From the NCBI RefSeq assembly GCF_937770335.1, contig NZ_CALJHY010000007.1:124001-188000 (forward strand): a stretch of DNA of 64,000 nt, written 5' to 3'. The position numbers and the translations under genes were made by a program. Shown here one piece after another: positions 1 to 9,254 of the stretch. The stretch's first letter is position 1; the number at the start of each line of letters is the position of its first letter. The notes under the pieces were generated by a model that was given only the letters and a program-made list of their open reading frames with translations, did no database searches and was not told the origin of the DNA. This DNA comes from an uncultured Glaciecola sp. (lineage in GTDB: Bacteria > Pseudomonadota > Gammaproteobacteria > Enterobacterales > Alteromonadaceae).

Positions 1-327
1 AAAAATGCGATGGTATTATTATCACAATCAAATGTTGGTAGAGATATAAATCGTCCTTACGTTGATATTACTGGTATTAATAAAGCATTAGAAAAATCAT
101 TGACTAAAGCCTTAATGAAGCTCATTCAATTTCGTAACAGCTGCTCTGCATTTAATGGCGATTTTGAGGTCACTAATGAACAATCTACGTTGAAAATGTC
201 ATGGAAAAATAACCAAGTCAGCACAACGTTAGTGGTAGATTTGGTTGACAATGAGGCATTAATTGAAGTTAATGAAAATAGTAATCAAAGTATTATTAGT
301 TTGAATAGCTTTTTAGATGAAGTTTAA
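1..327 (+). CDS. Sucrose phosphorylase-type GH13 enzyme, C-terminal part (5' truncated by window)
   Basis: The reading frame is open from the first base of the window, so this is the 3' end of a longer gene; the ATG at position 10 is internal. The residues GRDINR, followed by a helix with LMKLIQFRN and SAFNG, match the end of the catalytic barrel and the start of the C-terminal beta domain in GH13 sucrose (or glucosylglycerate/sucrose-6-phosphate) phosphorylases. Those enzymes cleave the disaccharide with phosphate to give glucose 1-phosphate. The catalytic residues lie outside the window, so substrate specificity cannot be judged. A LacI-type regulator follows 134 bases downstream on the same strand, a common arrangement for sugar-phosphorylase operons. 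The family call is fairly secure; the exact substrate is open. Confidence 0.7.
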   Translation, partial: KNAMVLLSQSNVGRDINRPYVDITGINKALEKSLTKALMKLIQFRNSCSAFNGDFEVTNEQSTLKMSWKNNQVSTTLVVDLVDNEALIEVNENSNQSIISLNSFLDEV

Positions 328-461
328 TTTACATTAACATATGGTGCTATCTTAATTTTCAATATTCATACGCTCTAGAGTAATGTTATTTAGAGAATAA
401 ATAGATTGAAAATCAACCATGTGATTTCTAAATATTTTAAAAATGATGATAATAGGTAGAC

Positions 462-1493
462 ATGACAGATAGAAAAGTTTGGACGCTTAAAAGTGTTGCT
501 AAAGAACTCGGTGTTTCAAATGCAACAGTATCTAATGCATTTAACCGACCCGATCAACTATCTAAAAAGCGTCGAGAGGACATTCTTGAGTCATGTGAAA
601 AAATAGGTTATTCAGGTCCAAATAAAGCAGCCCAATCGTTAAGAAAAGGCCACTCTAATATTGTTGCTTTAGTACTACCAGACAGCATTGAATATATGAT
701 CGCAGATCCCGTAGCAAGTGCCTTTGTTAAAGGAGTGTCATCAGTTTTAGAAAAAAGCAAAGTCAATTTATTATTATTTTCCGGAAACTCAGATCATATT
801 AACGCTGTTGCTGACTTTGTTGACGGTTTTATTTGTTACGGTAGCCCACGCAATGCTCAATTGATTGAGCAATTAAGAACGACAACGAAAAAAGTTGTTA
901 CTGCCGATTTTGATATAGATAGAAAAGCATCTGTTGGTATTGATAATGAACAAGCTGCTTACGAAATAGCTAAAATTGCAATAAAATCGAAAGATGATGA
1001 CATTGCTATTCTTGGTTTGAGATTACTCGAATCCAATGTAACTTGCCGTGTATACGACTTACCGAATGCAGACTTTCAATTTTCCATTGCTCACCAACGT
1101 CTACGTGGGTACAACAGAGCAATTGAAGATTTAGAAGTGAATCTAAGAATAGATAGGGTATGGAATATACCTGAAAGTAAACTTCTCACTGCATTAATTG
1201 CTGTTAGAGAAGCGCTAACATCAACGCCTCGTCCAAATGTTTTGCTTTGCATGAGTGACCTTATTGCTTTAGCGGCCATAAAAGAAATAAACGCAATGGG
1301 ACTTAAGATACCTGACGATATAAGGGTGGTTGGTTTTGACGGTATAGATGAGGCTCTCCATTCTAATCCGCCATTAACAACGGTACATCAAAATAGTGAG
1401 AAAAAGGGTATACAAGCTGCAGAATTCTTTATCAATAGATCGACTGAATCTGTGTTAATTCCTTTCCATATACAACATGGAGGGAGCGTTTAA
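462..1493 (+). CDS. LacI/GalR-family transcriptional regulator
   Basis: 343 residues, the normal length for LacI/GalR repressors. The N-terminal helix-turn-helix (about residues 6-30, LKSVAKELGVSNATVSNAFN) is followed by a hinge helix region (AAQSLRKGHSNIV) and a periplasmic-binding-protein-like effector domain to the C-terminus. That domain ends with the typical VVGFDGIDEALHSNPPLTTVHQ segment. It most likely binds a sugar or sugar phosphate and controls the adjacent sucrose-phosphorylase-type gene; this is inferred from position. The upstream gap (328-461) is AT-rich and contains a short CTCTAGAG palindrome at 373-380, which may or may not be an operator. Confidence 0.9.
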   Translation: MTDRKVWTLKSVAKELGVSNATVSNAFNRPDQLSKKRREDILESCEKIGYSGPNKAAQSLRKGHSNIVALVLPDSIEYMIADPVASAFVKGVSSVLEKSKVNLLLFSGNSDHINAVADFVDGFICYGSPRNAQLIEQLRTTTKKVVTADFDIDRKASVGIDNEQAAYEIAKIAIKSKDDDIAILGLRLLESNVTCRVYDLPNADFQFSIAHQRLRGYNRAIEDLEVNLRIDRVWNIPESKLLTALIAVREALTSTPRPNVLLCMSDLIALAAIKEINAMGLKIPDDIRVVGFDGIDEALHSNPPLTTVHQNSEKKGIQAAEFFINRSTESVLIPFHIQHGGSV

Positions 1494-1584
1494 ACTCAAA
1501 GGAGTATTTTTACTTTTTAAACATTACAGGCCCGTGTTTTAACTGTAAAGTGACACAAGAGTACTGAGTAAAATTAGTGAGAAA

Positions 1585-1622
1585 ATCATAAAGTACTACC
1601 GTTTTGGATACTACTTTATGAT
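1585..1622. terminator. Hairpin between convergent lacI-type gene and rimO
   Basis: A perfect 11-bp inverted repeat (ATCATAAAGTA at 1585-1595, its complement at 1612-1622) with a 16-base loop lies between two convergent genes. Read on the minus strand it is followed by TTTTC, so it best fits a terminator for rimO. On the plus strand the following sequence is A-rich. No long U-tract is present. Confidence 0.5.
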
Positions 1623-1657
1623 AATAAAAATTATTGTAAACTAAATCATTAATCCTA

Positions 1658-3079
1658 TTAATCTTCTACTCTAACACCCCAAACATCATGCTCATCGGCA
1701 TGAATTATTTGGACCCAAAGCAGATCGCCAGGCTCAGCATCAAAATCATCAGACAAATAGACTTTGCCGTCAACTTCTGGTGCATCCATATATGAACGCC
1801 CTACAATACCAAGATCATTCACTTCATCAACAAGAATGAGATACTCTAAACCGATGCGCGCTTGTAATTTAGCTGCACTGATTTTGGCTTGCACTGTCAT
1901 AAATCGTTGTAGTCTGTCTTCCATGACTTCGTCTGATACATGATCGGGTAAGGTATTAGCGACAGCGCCTTCAACAGGCGAGTATTTAAAACAACCAACA
2001 CGGTCTAATTGCGCGTCTTCTAAAAAGTCTAATAACTCTTCAAAGTCTTCCTCAGTTTCACCCGGAAAACCCACAATAAATGTTGAACGTATTACCAATT
2101 CGGGACAAATTTCACGCCATTTCGCAATACGCTCTAATACGCGGTCCGAGCTACCAGGGCGTTTCATTAATTTAAGAATGCGTTTATTGGCATGTTGAAA
2201 AGGAATATCTAAATACGGTAATATTTTACCTTCGGCCATCAACGGAATAATTTTGTCTACATGTGGATAGGGATACACATAGTGAAGGCGGATCCAAACA
2301 CCCTGTTTCGCTAATTGTTCACATAACTGTTGCATGTGCGTTTTAACTGGCATGCCATCCCAAAAGTCTGTTTTGTGTTTAACATCAACACCATAAGCAG
2401 ACGTATCTTGAGAAATAACGAGTAACTCTTTAACGCCTGCGTCAACTAAGCGTTTTGCTTCTCCTAAAACATCACCAACCGGACGTGAGTCTAAATCGCC
2501 GCGCATTGAGGGAATGATGCAGAACGTACATCGGTGATTACACCCTTCTGATATTTTTAAATACGCATAATGTTTAGGTGTTAACTTAACCCCTTGTGGA
2601 GGTATTAAATCAATAAATGGATTATGTTCTGGTTTAGCAACATGTTTGTGTACTTGTGTTAAAACTTCATCATAAGCATGAGGTCCAGTAACGCCTAAAA
2701 CATTAGGGTGAAGTTCGATTATCTCGTCTTTCTTAACACCTAAACAACCGGTAACTAACACCTTACCATTGGCAGCCAGAGCCTCACCTATAGTATCAAG
2801 TGATTCTTGTACTGCTGAATCAATAAAACCACAGGTGTTTACAATAACTAACGCAGCATCCTCATAACTATTTGTTACATCGTAACCTTCAGTGCGGAGC
2901 TGTGTAAGAATACGCTCACTGTCGACTAGGTTTTTTGGACAGCCCAAGGATACAAAACCAATTTTGGTAGTTGGTGGAGCATTATCAAGCTGTTTCACCT
3001 GAATTGACTGCGCTTGAATAACCTGTTTGGGTCCATCCATGGTAGTGGTTTGTTTTGGGTTGAACTGTTTGACTGTCAT
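1658..3079 (-). CDS. rimO: Ribosomal protein S12 methylthiotransferase RimO
   Basis: 473 residues. Radical-SAM methylthiotransferase that adds a methylthio group to the conserved aspartate of ribosomal protein uS12. The N-terminal UPF0004 domain has the three auxiliary-cluster cysteines C47, C83 and C112 (in SLGCPKN, NTCGF and VTGCLG). The radical-SAM CxxxCxxC motif is C180, C184 and C187, with the RimO-type MRGDLDSRP segment after it. A C-terminal TRAM domain follows. Compared with E. coli RimO (about 441 residues) there is a 30-odd residue N-terminal extension before [12 protein letters not shown]; a later start cannot be excluded, but no internal Met lies close to the domain. It is transcribed alone, convergent with the LacI-type gene. 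Confidence 0.95.
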   Translation of the reverse strand: MTVKQFNPKQTTTMDGPKQVIQAQSIQVKQLDNAPPTTKIGFVSLGCPKNLVDSERILTQLRTEGYDVTNSYEDAALVIVNTCGFIDSAVQESLDTIGEALAANGKVLVTGCLGVKKDEIIELHPNVLGVTGPHAYDEVLTQVHKHVAKPEHNPFIDLIPPQGVKLTPKHYAYLKISEGCNHRCTFCIIPSMRGDLDSRPVGDVLGEAKRLVDAGVKELLVISQDTSAYGVDVKHKTDFWDGMPVKTHMQQLCEQLAKQGVWIRLHYVYPYPHVDKIIPLMAEGKILPYLDIPFQHANKRILKLMKRPGSSDRVLERIAKWREICPELVIRSTFIVGFPGETEEDFEELLDFLEDAQLDRVGCFKYSPVEGAVANTLPDHVSDEVMEDRLQRFMTVQAKISAAKLQARIGLEYLILVDEVNDLGIVGRSYMDAPEVDGKVYLSDDFDAEPGDLLWVQIIHADEHDVWGVRVED

Positions 3080-3487
3080 TTAATTATGCCCTTGCACTTT
3101 ATATTGTTCTTTGTTCTGTTGCTTTGTGTTTTATCAGATGAATTTTTGTTTGAGCTTTATTCGCTTAACCTAAAATTATTTACGCTACCGCACAATTTGG
3201 CGCGCATTATAACGGATTAATACAAGAACAAATAGTGCTATCAAGTAGCGAATATGAACAACAGCGGTGGTTGTTTAGGGATGTACTAGTATTGTGTAGA
3301 AGTAATATGCCGTTTTAGTTGTCTACACTACAATAACTTATTAGACTGGAGTCATTAACATCCTCTGATTAGCTTTGTTATGTATAAGTTTTTCAAGTTA
3401 TTTTTACTCATTTATCTTCCGAAAATGATGAAATTCAGCACTAATTGTTGTTAGCATAGCAATCAGTTTATTAAAAGTTGACGTATT
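3080..3487. other. Intergenic region between divergent genes
   Basis: About 400 AT-rich bases separate rimO (minus) from the TPR-GGDEF gene (plus). It must carry both promoters. I see no convincing small ORF with a ribosome binding site, no hairpin with a T-run and no repeat. Confidence 0.4.
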
Positions 3488-5269
3488 TTGAATATTAAAA
3501 GTTTATTATTTTTCCCCCTTGTTATTTGTGCACTAAGCGTAAATGCCCAAGAGCAAGGCGAAGTTGACCAATTTATTAAGGACGTTAAAGTAAAAACGTT
3601 TGATTGTCCAAGTGATGACATCATCCCGCAGTTAGACGACTATTTAGCTAGTAGGAATATTAGTAAATTTCAACGTTTTCAACTTCGACTTGAGAAAACC
3701 CATTGGCAAATTTGTAATGGCAACTTTAGTCAGGCTGAAGCAACAGTGGATTCAATAATAGCCGATCCTAATGCACAACAAACTGAAGAATATTACGCGC
3801 TTGCCGTATATCAAAAAGGATTTCTGTTTGATATCAGAGAAGATAATCGCCGTTGTGACTTTTATCGACAATCAAAAGAGCTGGCGGCCGACAAATTTGA
3901 TGATATCAGTTTGAGTTCAGAGTTAGGCCTAATGACATACTGTGAAGCCTCTATTGATGAAGGTCAAAAGCTAAAGCGCTTATTTACTATATTGGAACTT
4001 TATTCCTCAAGGGGCGACGCGCCGACTATCGCCCATATTCATAATAATATTGGATTGATTTATGGTCGTATAGGCCAGCATGTTTTAGCCGCAGAGCAAT
4101 TTCAAAAGACATATGATATTGGTCTACCTCACTATCAGGGCTCTAATAAGTATGCTTCTTTGATTAGTGTGTTTACTTCGTTACTCGCTAGTGGGCAATA
4201 TTATGAAGCTGAACTCGTTATTAATGAATTGGATAATGCGCGCAGTCAGGTTGATGTGCCGCTTGTGCATGCTTGGTATTATTATGCGAAAGGAAGATTT
4301 TATCAGCGTTTAAATCGCGCTAATGAGTTACGTCAAACAGTTATCGATTGGCAACCTTATTTGGTCAACATGAAAAAGAGTATTTATGCTGGAATGCATC
4401 GTTGGTTTGGGACTGAAGTTTGCCTCAATGAGAGAGATCTTGAATGTATTCAGCGGTTCGTGCTTGAAGAGGAAAGTAACGGACCAAAAGCATTAAGCTT
4501 TTTAAGTGGTAATGTCGATTATTTAGCATTGAGAGCTAAAGCCTATTTGGAACTGGGCAACATTGAAAAATCGAGGGAATATTGGACAGAGTATACTACT
4601 GAACTGAGAGCCAAATTGGCGAGTAATCAAGCGTCTGGAAAAGTGTTGGGTGTTGCTAACATGTATAATAAAATTGGTGAACTAGAAAATAGCTTAATAA
4701 GGGAGCAACGCAATCGAGACAGGATGGCAATAGCGTCAATTGTTGTATTATTGTTAGCAATATTGTTAATTGTTGTAATGTGGCGCAAGAAACAGGCAGA
4801 AACGCGCTCTTATGACTCCGTAACAGCATTGTTAAATAGTCGTGCAGCCATTGGTAAAATTAGGAAGATAGTCGCTCCATCACAGGATAAAACTAACGCA
4901 TTAGCCCTTTTTGACTTAGCAAACTTCAAAGAAGTGAATCGTTCTTTAGGTTCAATTAATGCAGATGATGCTATTCAAAAGATAGCACTGACCTTCAAAA
5001 ACATTACAAGAGGAAGTGATGTCTTGGGTCGCTTTGGACCGGAACAGTTCATTTTATGCTTACCTGATATTGAAGAAGAAAGTGCAAAAGCACTTTTTGA
5101 ACGCATTCGATTTACATTGGGAAATACTAACTTAGGCGCGCAAGAAGACATTAAAATTAACGTAAGAGCCAACATGAGTATTTATATTGGGAGTTCAACT
5201 TTCGAAGACTTAGATGAAGTATTGGATGACATGATGCTTTCTTTAAGTAAGAAGTCTGAAACAGCTTAA
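3488..5269 (+). CDS. Exported TPR protein with single TM and degenerate GGDEF domain
   Basis: 593 residues starting at TTG; no in-frame ATG lies near the signal peptide, so TTG is the best start. Residues 1-20 form a signal peptide ending VNA. Residues about 25-400 are helical, TPR-like repeats predicted to be periplasmic. A membrane helix spans about 413-432 and is followed by positive charges (WRKK). The C-terminal cytoplasmic domain (about 440-590) has the GGDEF-domain fold signature (ALFDLANFKEVN, then DVLGRFGPEQF). However, the catalytic GGDEF loop reads GPEQF at 517-521, so diguanylate cyclase activity is probably lost. It may act as a GTP- or partner-binding signalling domain. Organisation resembles TPR-TM-GGDEF sensors common in Alteromonadales. 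Ligand and target are unknown. Confidence 0.75.
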   Translation: MNIKSLLFFPLVICALSVNAQEQGEVDQFIKDVKVKTFDCPSDDIIPQLDDYLASRNISKFQRFQLRLEKTHWQICNGNFSQAEATVDSIIADPNAQQTEEYYALAVYQKGFLFDIREDNRRCDFYRQSKELAADKFDDISLSSELGLMTYCEASIDEGQKLKRLFTILELYSSRGDAPTIAHIHNNIGLIYGRIGQHVLAAEQFQKTYDIGLPHYQGSNKYASLISVFTSLLASGQYYEAELVINELDNARSQVDVPLVHAWYYYAKGRFYQRLNRANELRQTVIDWQPYLVNMKKSIYAGMHRWFGTEVCLNERDLECIQRFVLEEESNGPKALSFLSGNVDYLALRAKAYLELGNIEKSREYWTEYTTELRAKLASNQASGKVLGVANMYNKIGELENSLIREQRNRDRMAIASIVVLLLAILLIVVMWRKKQAETRSYDSVTALLNSRAAIGKIRKIVAPSQDKTNALALFDLANFKEVNRSLGSINADDAIQKIALTFKNITRGSDVLGRFGPEQFILCLPDIEEESAKALFERIRFTLGNTNLGAQEDIKINVRANMSIYIGSSTFEDLDEVLDDMMLSLSKKSETA

Positions 5270-5581
5270 TAATGCGAGTCCCAAAACCACCTGTATTAGA
5301 GACAACTGGATAGTAACGCTTAAGTCTTGCTAGTAACGAGGTGCTGTAATTAGCGTGTACTATGTAAAGAGCGGCGAAATGATTTCTATTGCACAAACCA
5401 ATCCTTCAATCATATTAGCCCAAGATCAATTATTTTAGATGCTGCCAGTGGCCGATATTTAAGCAGTCGCTGGTTTATTTAATAGTAAAACTGTTTTTCC
5501 TTATTGGCTTAACGTACACTTTTCCTATCTATTATTTGTATTAAGGTCTGATGATTCGGCATTTGCCTACATTTCCTTGTC
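5270..5581. other. Intergenic region with no recognised feature
   Basis: 312 bases between two plus-strand genes. I see no ORF with a plausible ribosome binding site, no clear terminator hairpin with T-run and no repeat. It presumably carries the promoter of the DUF2919-type gene. Confidence 0.35.
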
Positions 5582-6052
5582 ATGAAAATAAAACTTCCAT
5601 TACATAAATACGACGAAGCAGGCCGAGTAAAACCGCCATGGCTGCTGTTTTTGTGCCTGTGCTTTCTAGCAAGAGGTATCGTTGTTTTTATTGCATCTTT
5701 GTCGTTTAGGCAAGATGGAGGGTTATTACTTAGTATATTTTATCCGCTTAAGTATCAGTTTTATCTCTCTTTATTGACGGCCATACCCGCAATAATGACG
5801 TTATTATTTTTGGGATTTCGAGAGAAAGTGTGGAAAGCGGATCGAGGAAGCTTTTATATAGCGTTACCTATTGTTTTAGGTTACTTGATTATTTCTGATG
5901 TTGTTATTCAGCTTTATATTTTGCGCGCACAATATTTCGCTTTCGCTTGGCCTAAAGCGTTAACGTTATTCTGCGTGTTATTATTTGCATGGTATTTAGT
6001 GACCAGCAAGCACATGAGGATCATGCTTGCAGATTGGCGTCTAAATTCTTAA
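5582..6052 (+). CDS. DUF2919-family inner-membrane protein (YfeZ-like)
   Basis: 156 residues with about four hydrophobic segments. The N-terminal pattern, YDEAGRVKPPWLLFLCLCFLAR, is the hallmark of the DUF2919 family (E. coli YfeZ): a short cytoplasmic stretch with a KPP motif leading into the first membrane helix. Function is unknown across the family. It stands alone on the plus strand, convergent with the hypothetical gene at 6072-6479, from which it is separated by only 19 bases. Confidence 0.75.
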   Translation: MKIKLPLHKYDEAGRVKPPWLLFLCLCFLARGIVVFIASLSFRQDGGLLLSIFYPLKYQFYLSLLTAIPAIMTLLFLGFREKVWKADRGSFYIALPIVLGYLIISDVVIQLYILRAQYFAFAWPKALTLFCVLLFAWYLVTSKHMRIMLADWRLNS

Positions 6053-6071
6053 TATACCTTGCGCATCGGTT

Positions 6072-6479
6072 TTATTGTGTTGCACCGCCAATGGCTTCAT
6101 TAAAGTAACTTTTTACACTAACTGTATTGTCATTAACTAAACGTTCATAGCAAATACCAGCAAAGGCAAAGGTTTTATCCTGATACATCAGCATAATCGA
6201 TGGTGCGTCTTCGTCTTGCAAGTTATATTGCCACTGGCCACCAGCAAGCTTGCGAAACACTTCTCCAATGTAAGCCCCGTAAATATTACATATTGTGAAA
6301 ACGGCTTTGTCTTCTAGAGCTTGACCACTATAGATATCTAAAAATTTAGAAATAATGGTATCAACTAATGAGATGCTCTTCGAAGAGAAGTCTAATTCTA
6401 TACCAAACTCTTCTTTACTTGTTTTTATTGCATCATCTGCACTCTCGCGCATGAGCTGATTTAAAGCTTGTTGTTCCAT
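6072..6479 (-). CDS. Hypothetical protein, 135 aa
   Basis: 135 residues, acidic, soluble, without signal peptide or membrane segment. The middle part (AVFTICNIYGAYIGEVFRKLAGGQWQYN) has a helix-plus-GxW arrangement seen in small uncharacterised bacterial proteins, but I do not recognise the family with confidence. The start is ATG with a weak Shine-Dalgarno sequence. It lies 24 bases downstream of the LysR-type gene on the same strand and may be co-transcribed with it. No function is proposed. Confidence 0.65.
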   Translation of the reverse strand: MEQQALNQLMRESADDAIKTSKEEFGIELDFSSKSISLVDTIISKFLDIYSGQALEDKAVFTICNIYGAYIGEVFRKLAGGQWQYNLQDEDAPSIMLMYQDKTFAFAGICYERLVNDNTVSVKSYFNEAIGGATQ

Positions 6480-6503
6480 ATCTATTCAAAAACGCTTAAT
6501 TTA

Positions 6504-7415
6504 TTATTTGTATAATGAAGACGGTAAATCAATTTGTCGATGATGTAAAATCAGGCTCTCCAATAATTGTGTGCCAGGACCTTTATTATCAGGAGTAGGG
6601 CAGACCAAAAATGCAGTCAGTTGCTTAAATTGACTACCTTGTACCGGCAAACAAACGAGTTCATTTTTTTCTACTAACATTTTGACTTTATGTTGCGGTA
6701 ACCAACAAAAGCCTAAATTCTGTTGCAGTAAATCAATTGCAGTGTCGAATTGACTTATCGTCCATCGGTTTTCCGATTTTAACCAACCTGATTTTTCTTC
6801 AGGGGATATAGATGAGTCTTTAATAACTAGCTGCAAGTGCTGCGCTAACTCATTTGGATCAATAGGGCGCGGCATTAAAGCAAGCGGATGCTCGGGGTGA
6901 CAAACCAAAATAAATTCAATTGTGGCAATGGGCTCTCCCAAGAAACCTTTAGGGACGTAAGTGCTAATGACAAGGTCAGCCTTGTGCTGTTTAATAGCCT
7001 CTTCTGTTCCTGTTAATACGTGATCGATGATCTGTAACCGACTGCCCCGCGATAGCGGTAAGAATTGCCTTAACGCTGGATAAAGGAGCTCTCTAGGGTA
7101 GGCTAGATCAATTACAAGTTGAATTTCAGGTTCCCAATCTTGATTAATATTGATAGCTAGCGATTCAAGATCCTCAACATTTTGGGTTAAATAGCGAGAA
7201 CGCCTTAACATGACATGGCCCGCTTCTGTTAAGAATGCTTTTCGGCCTATCACTTCAAGTAATTGCACGTCCAACATGCTCTGTAATTTTGCCACAGCAT
7301 GATTGAGCGACGACTGTGACTTATTTAGCTTTTCAGCGGCTTGAGCGTATCCGCCATAGTCAACAACGGCTTGTAAAATACGCCACTGCTCTATAGTTGT
7401 TTTAGGCCTATACAA
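6504..7415 (-). CDS. LysR-family transcriptional regulator
   Basis: 303 residues, standard LysR length. The N-terminal winged helix-turn-helix (about residues 8-65: WRILQAVVDYGGYAQAAEKLNKSQSSLNHAVAKLQ) is followed by the linker helix and a substrate-binding effector domain (about 95-295). The start is read as TTG at 7415, with AAGGAA about 10 bases upstream; no ATG occurs early enough to preserve the HTH. It is divergent from the DedA-like gene at 7631, and the 215-base gap is a natural place for an autoregulatory LysR site. The effector is unknown. Confidence 0.88.
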   Translation of the reverse strand: MYRPKTTIEQWRILQAVVDYGGYAQAAEKLNKSQSSLNHAVAKLQSMLDVQLLEVIGRKAFLTEAGHVMLRRSRYLTQNVEDLESLAININQDWEPEIQLVIDLAYPRELLYPALRQFLPLSRGSRLQIIDHVLTGTEEAIKQHKADLVISTYVPKGFLGEPIATIEFILVCHPEHPLALMPRPIDPNELAQHLQLVIKDSSISPEEKSGWLKSENRWTISQFDTAIDLLQQNLGFCWLPQHKVKMLVEKNELVCLPVQGSQFKQLTAFLVCPTPDNKGPGTQLLESLILHHRQIDLPSSLYK

Positions 7416-7630
7416 CGGATATGTTTCCTTATCAGGGTTATGCTTTTTAAGTGTTAAATTGGGGTGTTTATGCTTTTCGGATTTTCTAAGTGACCCATTA
7501 CTTAACTAGTCTATTCTATTTTCATTTTCGTGTTCAAATCACTTAAATATGAAAAACGATAATTAATTAGAATGATCAAAGTATCAAGCATAGCGTAAAC
7601 TATGCATAAATCACTTTTTACTGGTAAATT

Positions 7631-8302
7631 ATGAAATACGCAGCTTTCCTTCCCCTTTCAGCCCTAATAGCGCTGATACTTATCACTGTGTTGGTACATT
7701 TCAATATTATTCCACCTGGTATGAGTATTTTGGAATCGTTGGAAGGGAATATGCAGAACGGTTTCTTTTTGATTATTTTTGTTATCATTTTATTAGAGTC
7801 GATAATTTATGTTGGATTCTATTTTCCTGGCCAGTTTTTTGCTGTCATTCTTGTCGTAGGCGCCAAGCCAACAGCAATGGACGTAGTTTTTTTAACTCTG
7901 TGTATGGTTTTAGCGGCAACGCTTGGTTCTTTTATTAACTTCATGCTTGGCATGGCATCAGGCAAACGGGCACTGCAACAAGGGACTAAAGTGGAGCAAA
8001 AGAAGACTAAACTAAAACATCTAGCGCTCGCTATGATCCACATTAACTCCCTTGCCTTTTTTATGTTCTCACAAGGTAGTCAGCAAAAATCATGGAAGGT
8101 GATTGGTCTGGCAGGCTTCCTCAACTTACCTTACTATCTGCTATTAATTGCAGGCACCGCTGTGCTTAGCGAGCAAGTCATGGCGATGGCCGAGAACACA
8201 ACTCTGTTGATCAGTATTGTGTGTGTTTGGTTAGCAATTGCGCTGATATATGATGTGAAGCAACATAAGAAAGATAACGTAGAGCTTGAAGCAAAGTATT
8301 AA
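7631..8302 (+). CDS. DedA-like (SNARE-associated) membrane protein
   Basis: 223 residues with about five hydrophobic segments and a short charged C-terminal tail. The segment ESIIYVGFYFPGQFF resembles the E...PG re-entrant motif of DedA/VTT proteins, which act in lipid-carrier scrambling and membrane homeostasis. The match is partial (PGQ instead of PGE, and less clear arginine motifs), so this is a divergent member or a look-alike. It is divergent from the LysR gene. Its TAA stop shares bases with the opposing tcdA stop (the two genes overlap by 4 bases tail to tail). Confidence 0.6.
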   Translation: MKYAAFLPLSALIALILITVLVHFNIIPPGMSILESLEGNMQNGFFLIIFVIILLESIIYVGFYFPGQFFAVILVVGAKPTAMDVVFLTLCMVLAATLGSFINFMLGMASGKRALQQGTKVEQKKTKLKHLALAMIHINSLAFFMFSQGSQQKSWKVIGLAGFLNLPYYLLLIAGTAVLSEQVMAMAENTTLLISIVCVWLAIALIYDVKQHKKDNVELEAKY

Positions 8303-9087
8303 ATTTTTCGGTCAATTATAAACTGTATCGCTCTTGTTGCGGCGACGAGACCAAATGTGGCTGTAACGCCAACAAAGGCGCCAAAACCAGTGGCACAATC
8401 CATTTTTCCGGCGCCTTGTTGTTGGCTTTTTTCAAAACTCACGCTGCCATCGGCTTGTGGATAACGCAGTTGTTCGGTCGAGTAAACGCACTCTACACCA
8501 AAGTTTCGCTTGGGGTTTTTACTGAAATTATAAAAACGGCGTAATTCCGAGCGTAATTTTGCTGCCAGTGGATCCTGAATCGTTTTAGCCAAATCGTTGC
8601 ATGTTACCTTTAATGGGTCGATTTGACCGCCTGCGCCGCCGACGGTGATCACTTTTATTTTGTTACGTTTACAAAAAGCAATCATTGCTGCTTTTGCTTT
8701 GACGCTGTCTATGGCGTCGATAATTACGTCAAATGAAGTTGAAATATAGTCTTGGAGTGTTTCAGTAGTAACAAAATCTTCTATCGCTGTTACGTTACAT
8801 TCTGGATTAATATCAAGGATACGTTGTTTCATGACGTCGACTTTTGATCCTTCAATAGTCGATGAAAGCGCATGCAGTTGTCTATTTACATTGCTCAACG
8901 CGATATCATCAAGGTCAATTAACGTGATATTACCGACTGCTGTGCGCGCTAAAGCTTCAGCGCTCCAAGAACCAACGCCACCAATACCGACCACTGCTAC
9001 ATTAGCGTTCTGCAGTTTAATTAGGCCGTCGCTTGTGTAAAGTCGAACAAGTCCCGAAAAGCGATTATCGATGTTTGCTGTTGTCAT
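8299..9087 (-). CDS. tcdA: tRNA threonylcarbamoyladenosine dehydratase TcdA
   Basis: ThiF/E1-like enzyme that cyclises N6-threonylcarbamoyladenosine (t6A) at position 37 of tRNA to ct6A in an ATP-dependent reaction. The Rossmann ATP-binding motif VVGIGGVGSWSAEALAR is near the N-terminus, then the LIDLDDIALSNVNRQ segment, the DAID motif and the C-terminal GFGAFVGVTATFGL segment, all typical of TcdA/CsdL. I place the start at the ATG at 9087 (262 residues) because it aligns with the E. coli protein (268). The frame also has an ATG at 9111 and a TTG at 9120, and none has a strong Shine-Dalgarno sequence. Unlike E. coli there is no csdA/csdE next to it. Confidence 0.92.
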   Translation of the reverse strand: MTTANIDNRFSGLVRLYTSDGLIKLQNANVAVVGIGGVGSWSAEALARTAVGNITLIDLDDIALSNVNRQLHALSSTIEGSKVDVMKQRILDINPECNVTAIEDFVTTETLQDYISTSFDVIIDAIDSVKAKAAMIAFCKRNKIKVITVGGAGGQIDPLKVTCNDLAKTIQDPLAAKLRSELRRFYNFSKNPKRNFGVECVYSTEQLRYPQADGSVSFEKSQQQGAGKMDCATGFGAFVGVTATFGLVAATRAIQFIIDRKI

Positions 9088-9254
9088 AAGGTTTTTCTGT
9101 ATTCCAGTCATATTGTGCAAAAATGTGTCAATTCTATTGTGATAAACGTTCTAAAAAATAGAATATAACCTCCTATTTTAAGCGAGTTACGTTCTATTAA
9201 TTTAGTGCTTTAATGTCAACATCAACTTACAACGCTAAATATAAGGAATTTAAC

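Noticed and set aside
373-380. CTCTAGAG as a LacI-type operator
   Set aside because: Only 8 bp, single copy, and not extended into the 14-18 bp central-CG palindrome typical of this family.
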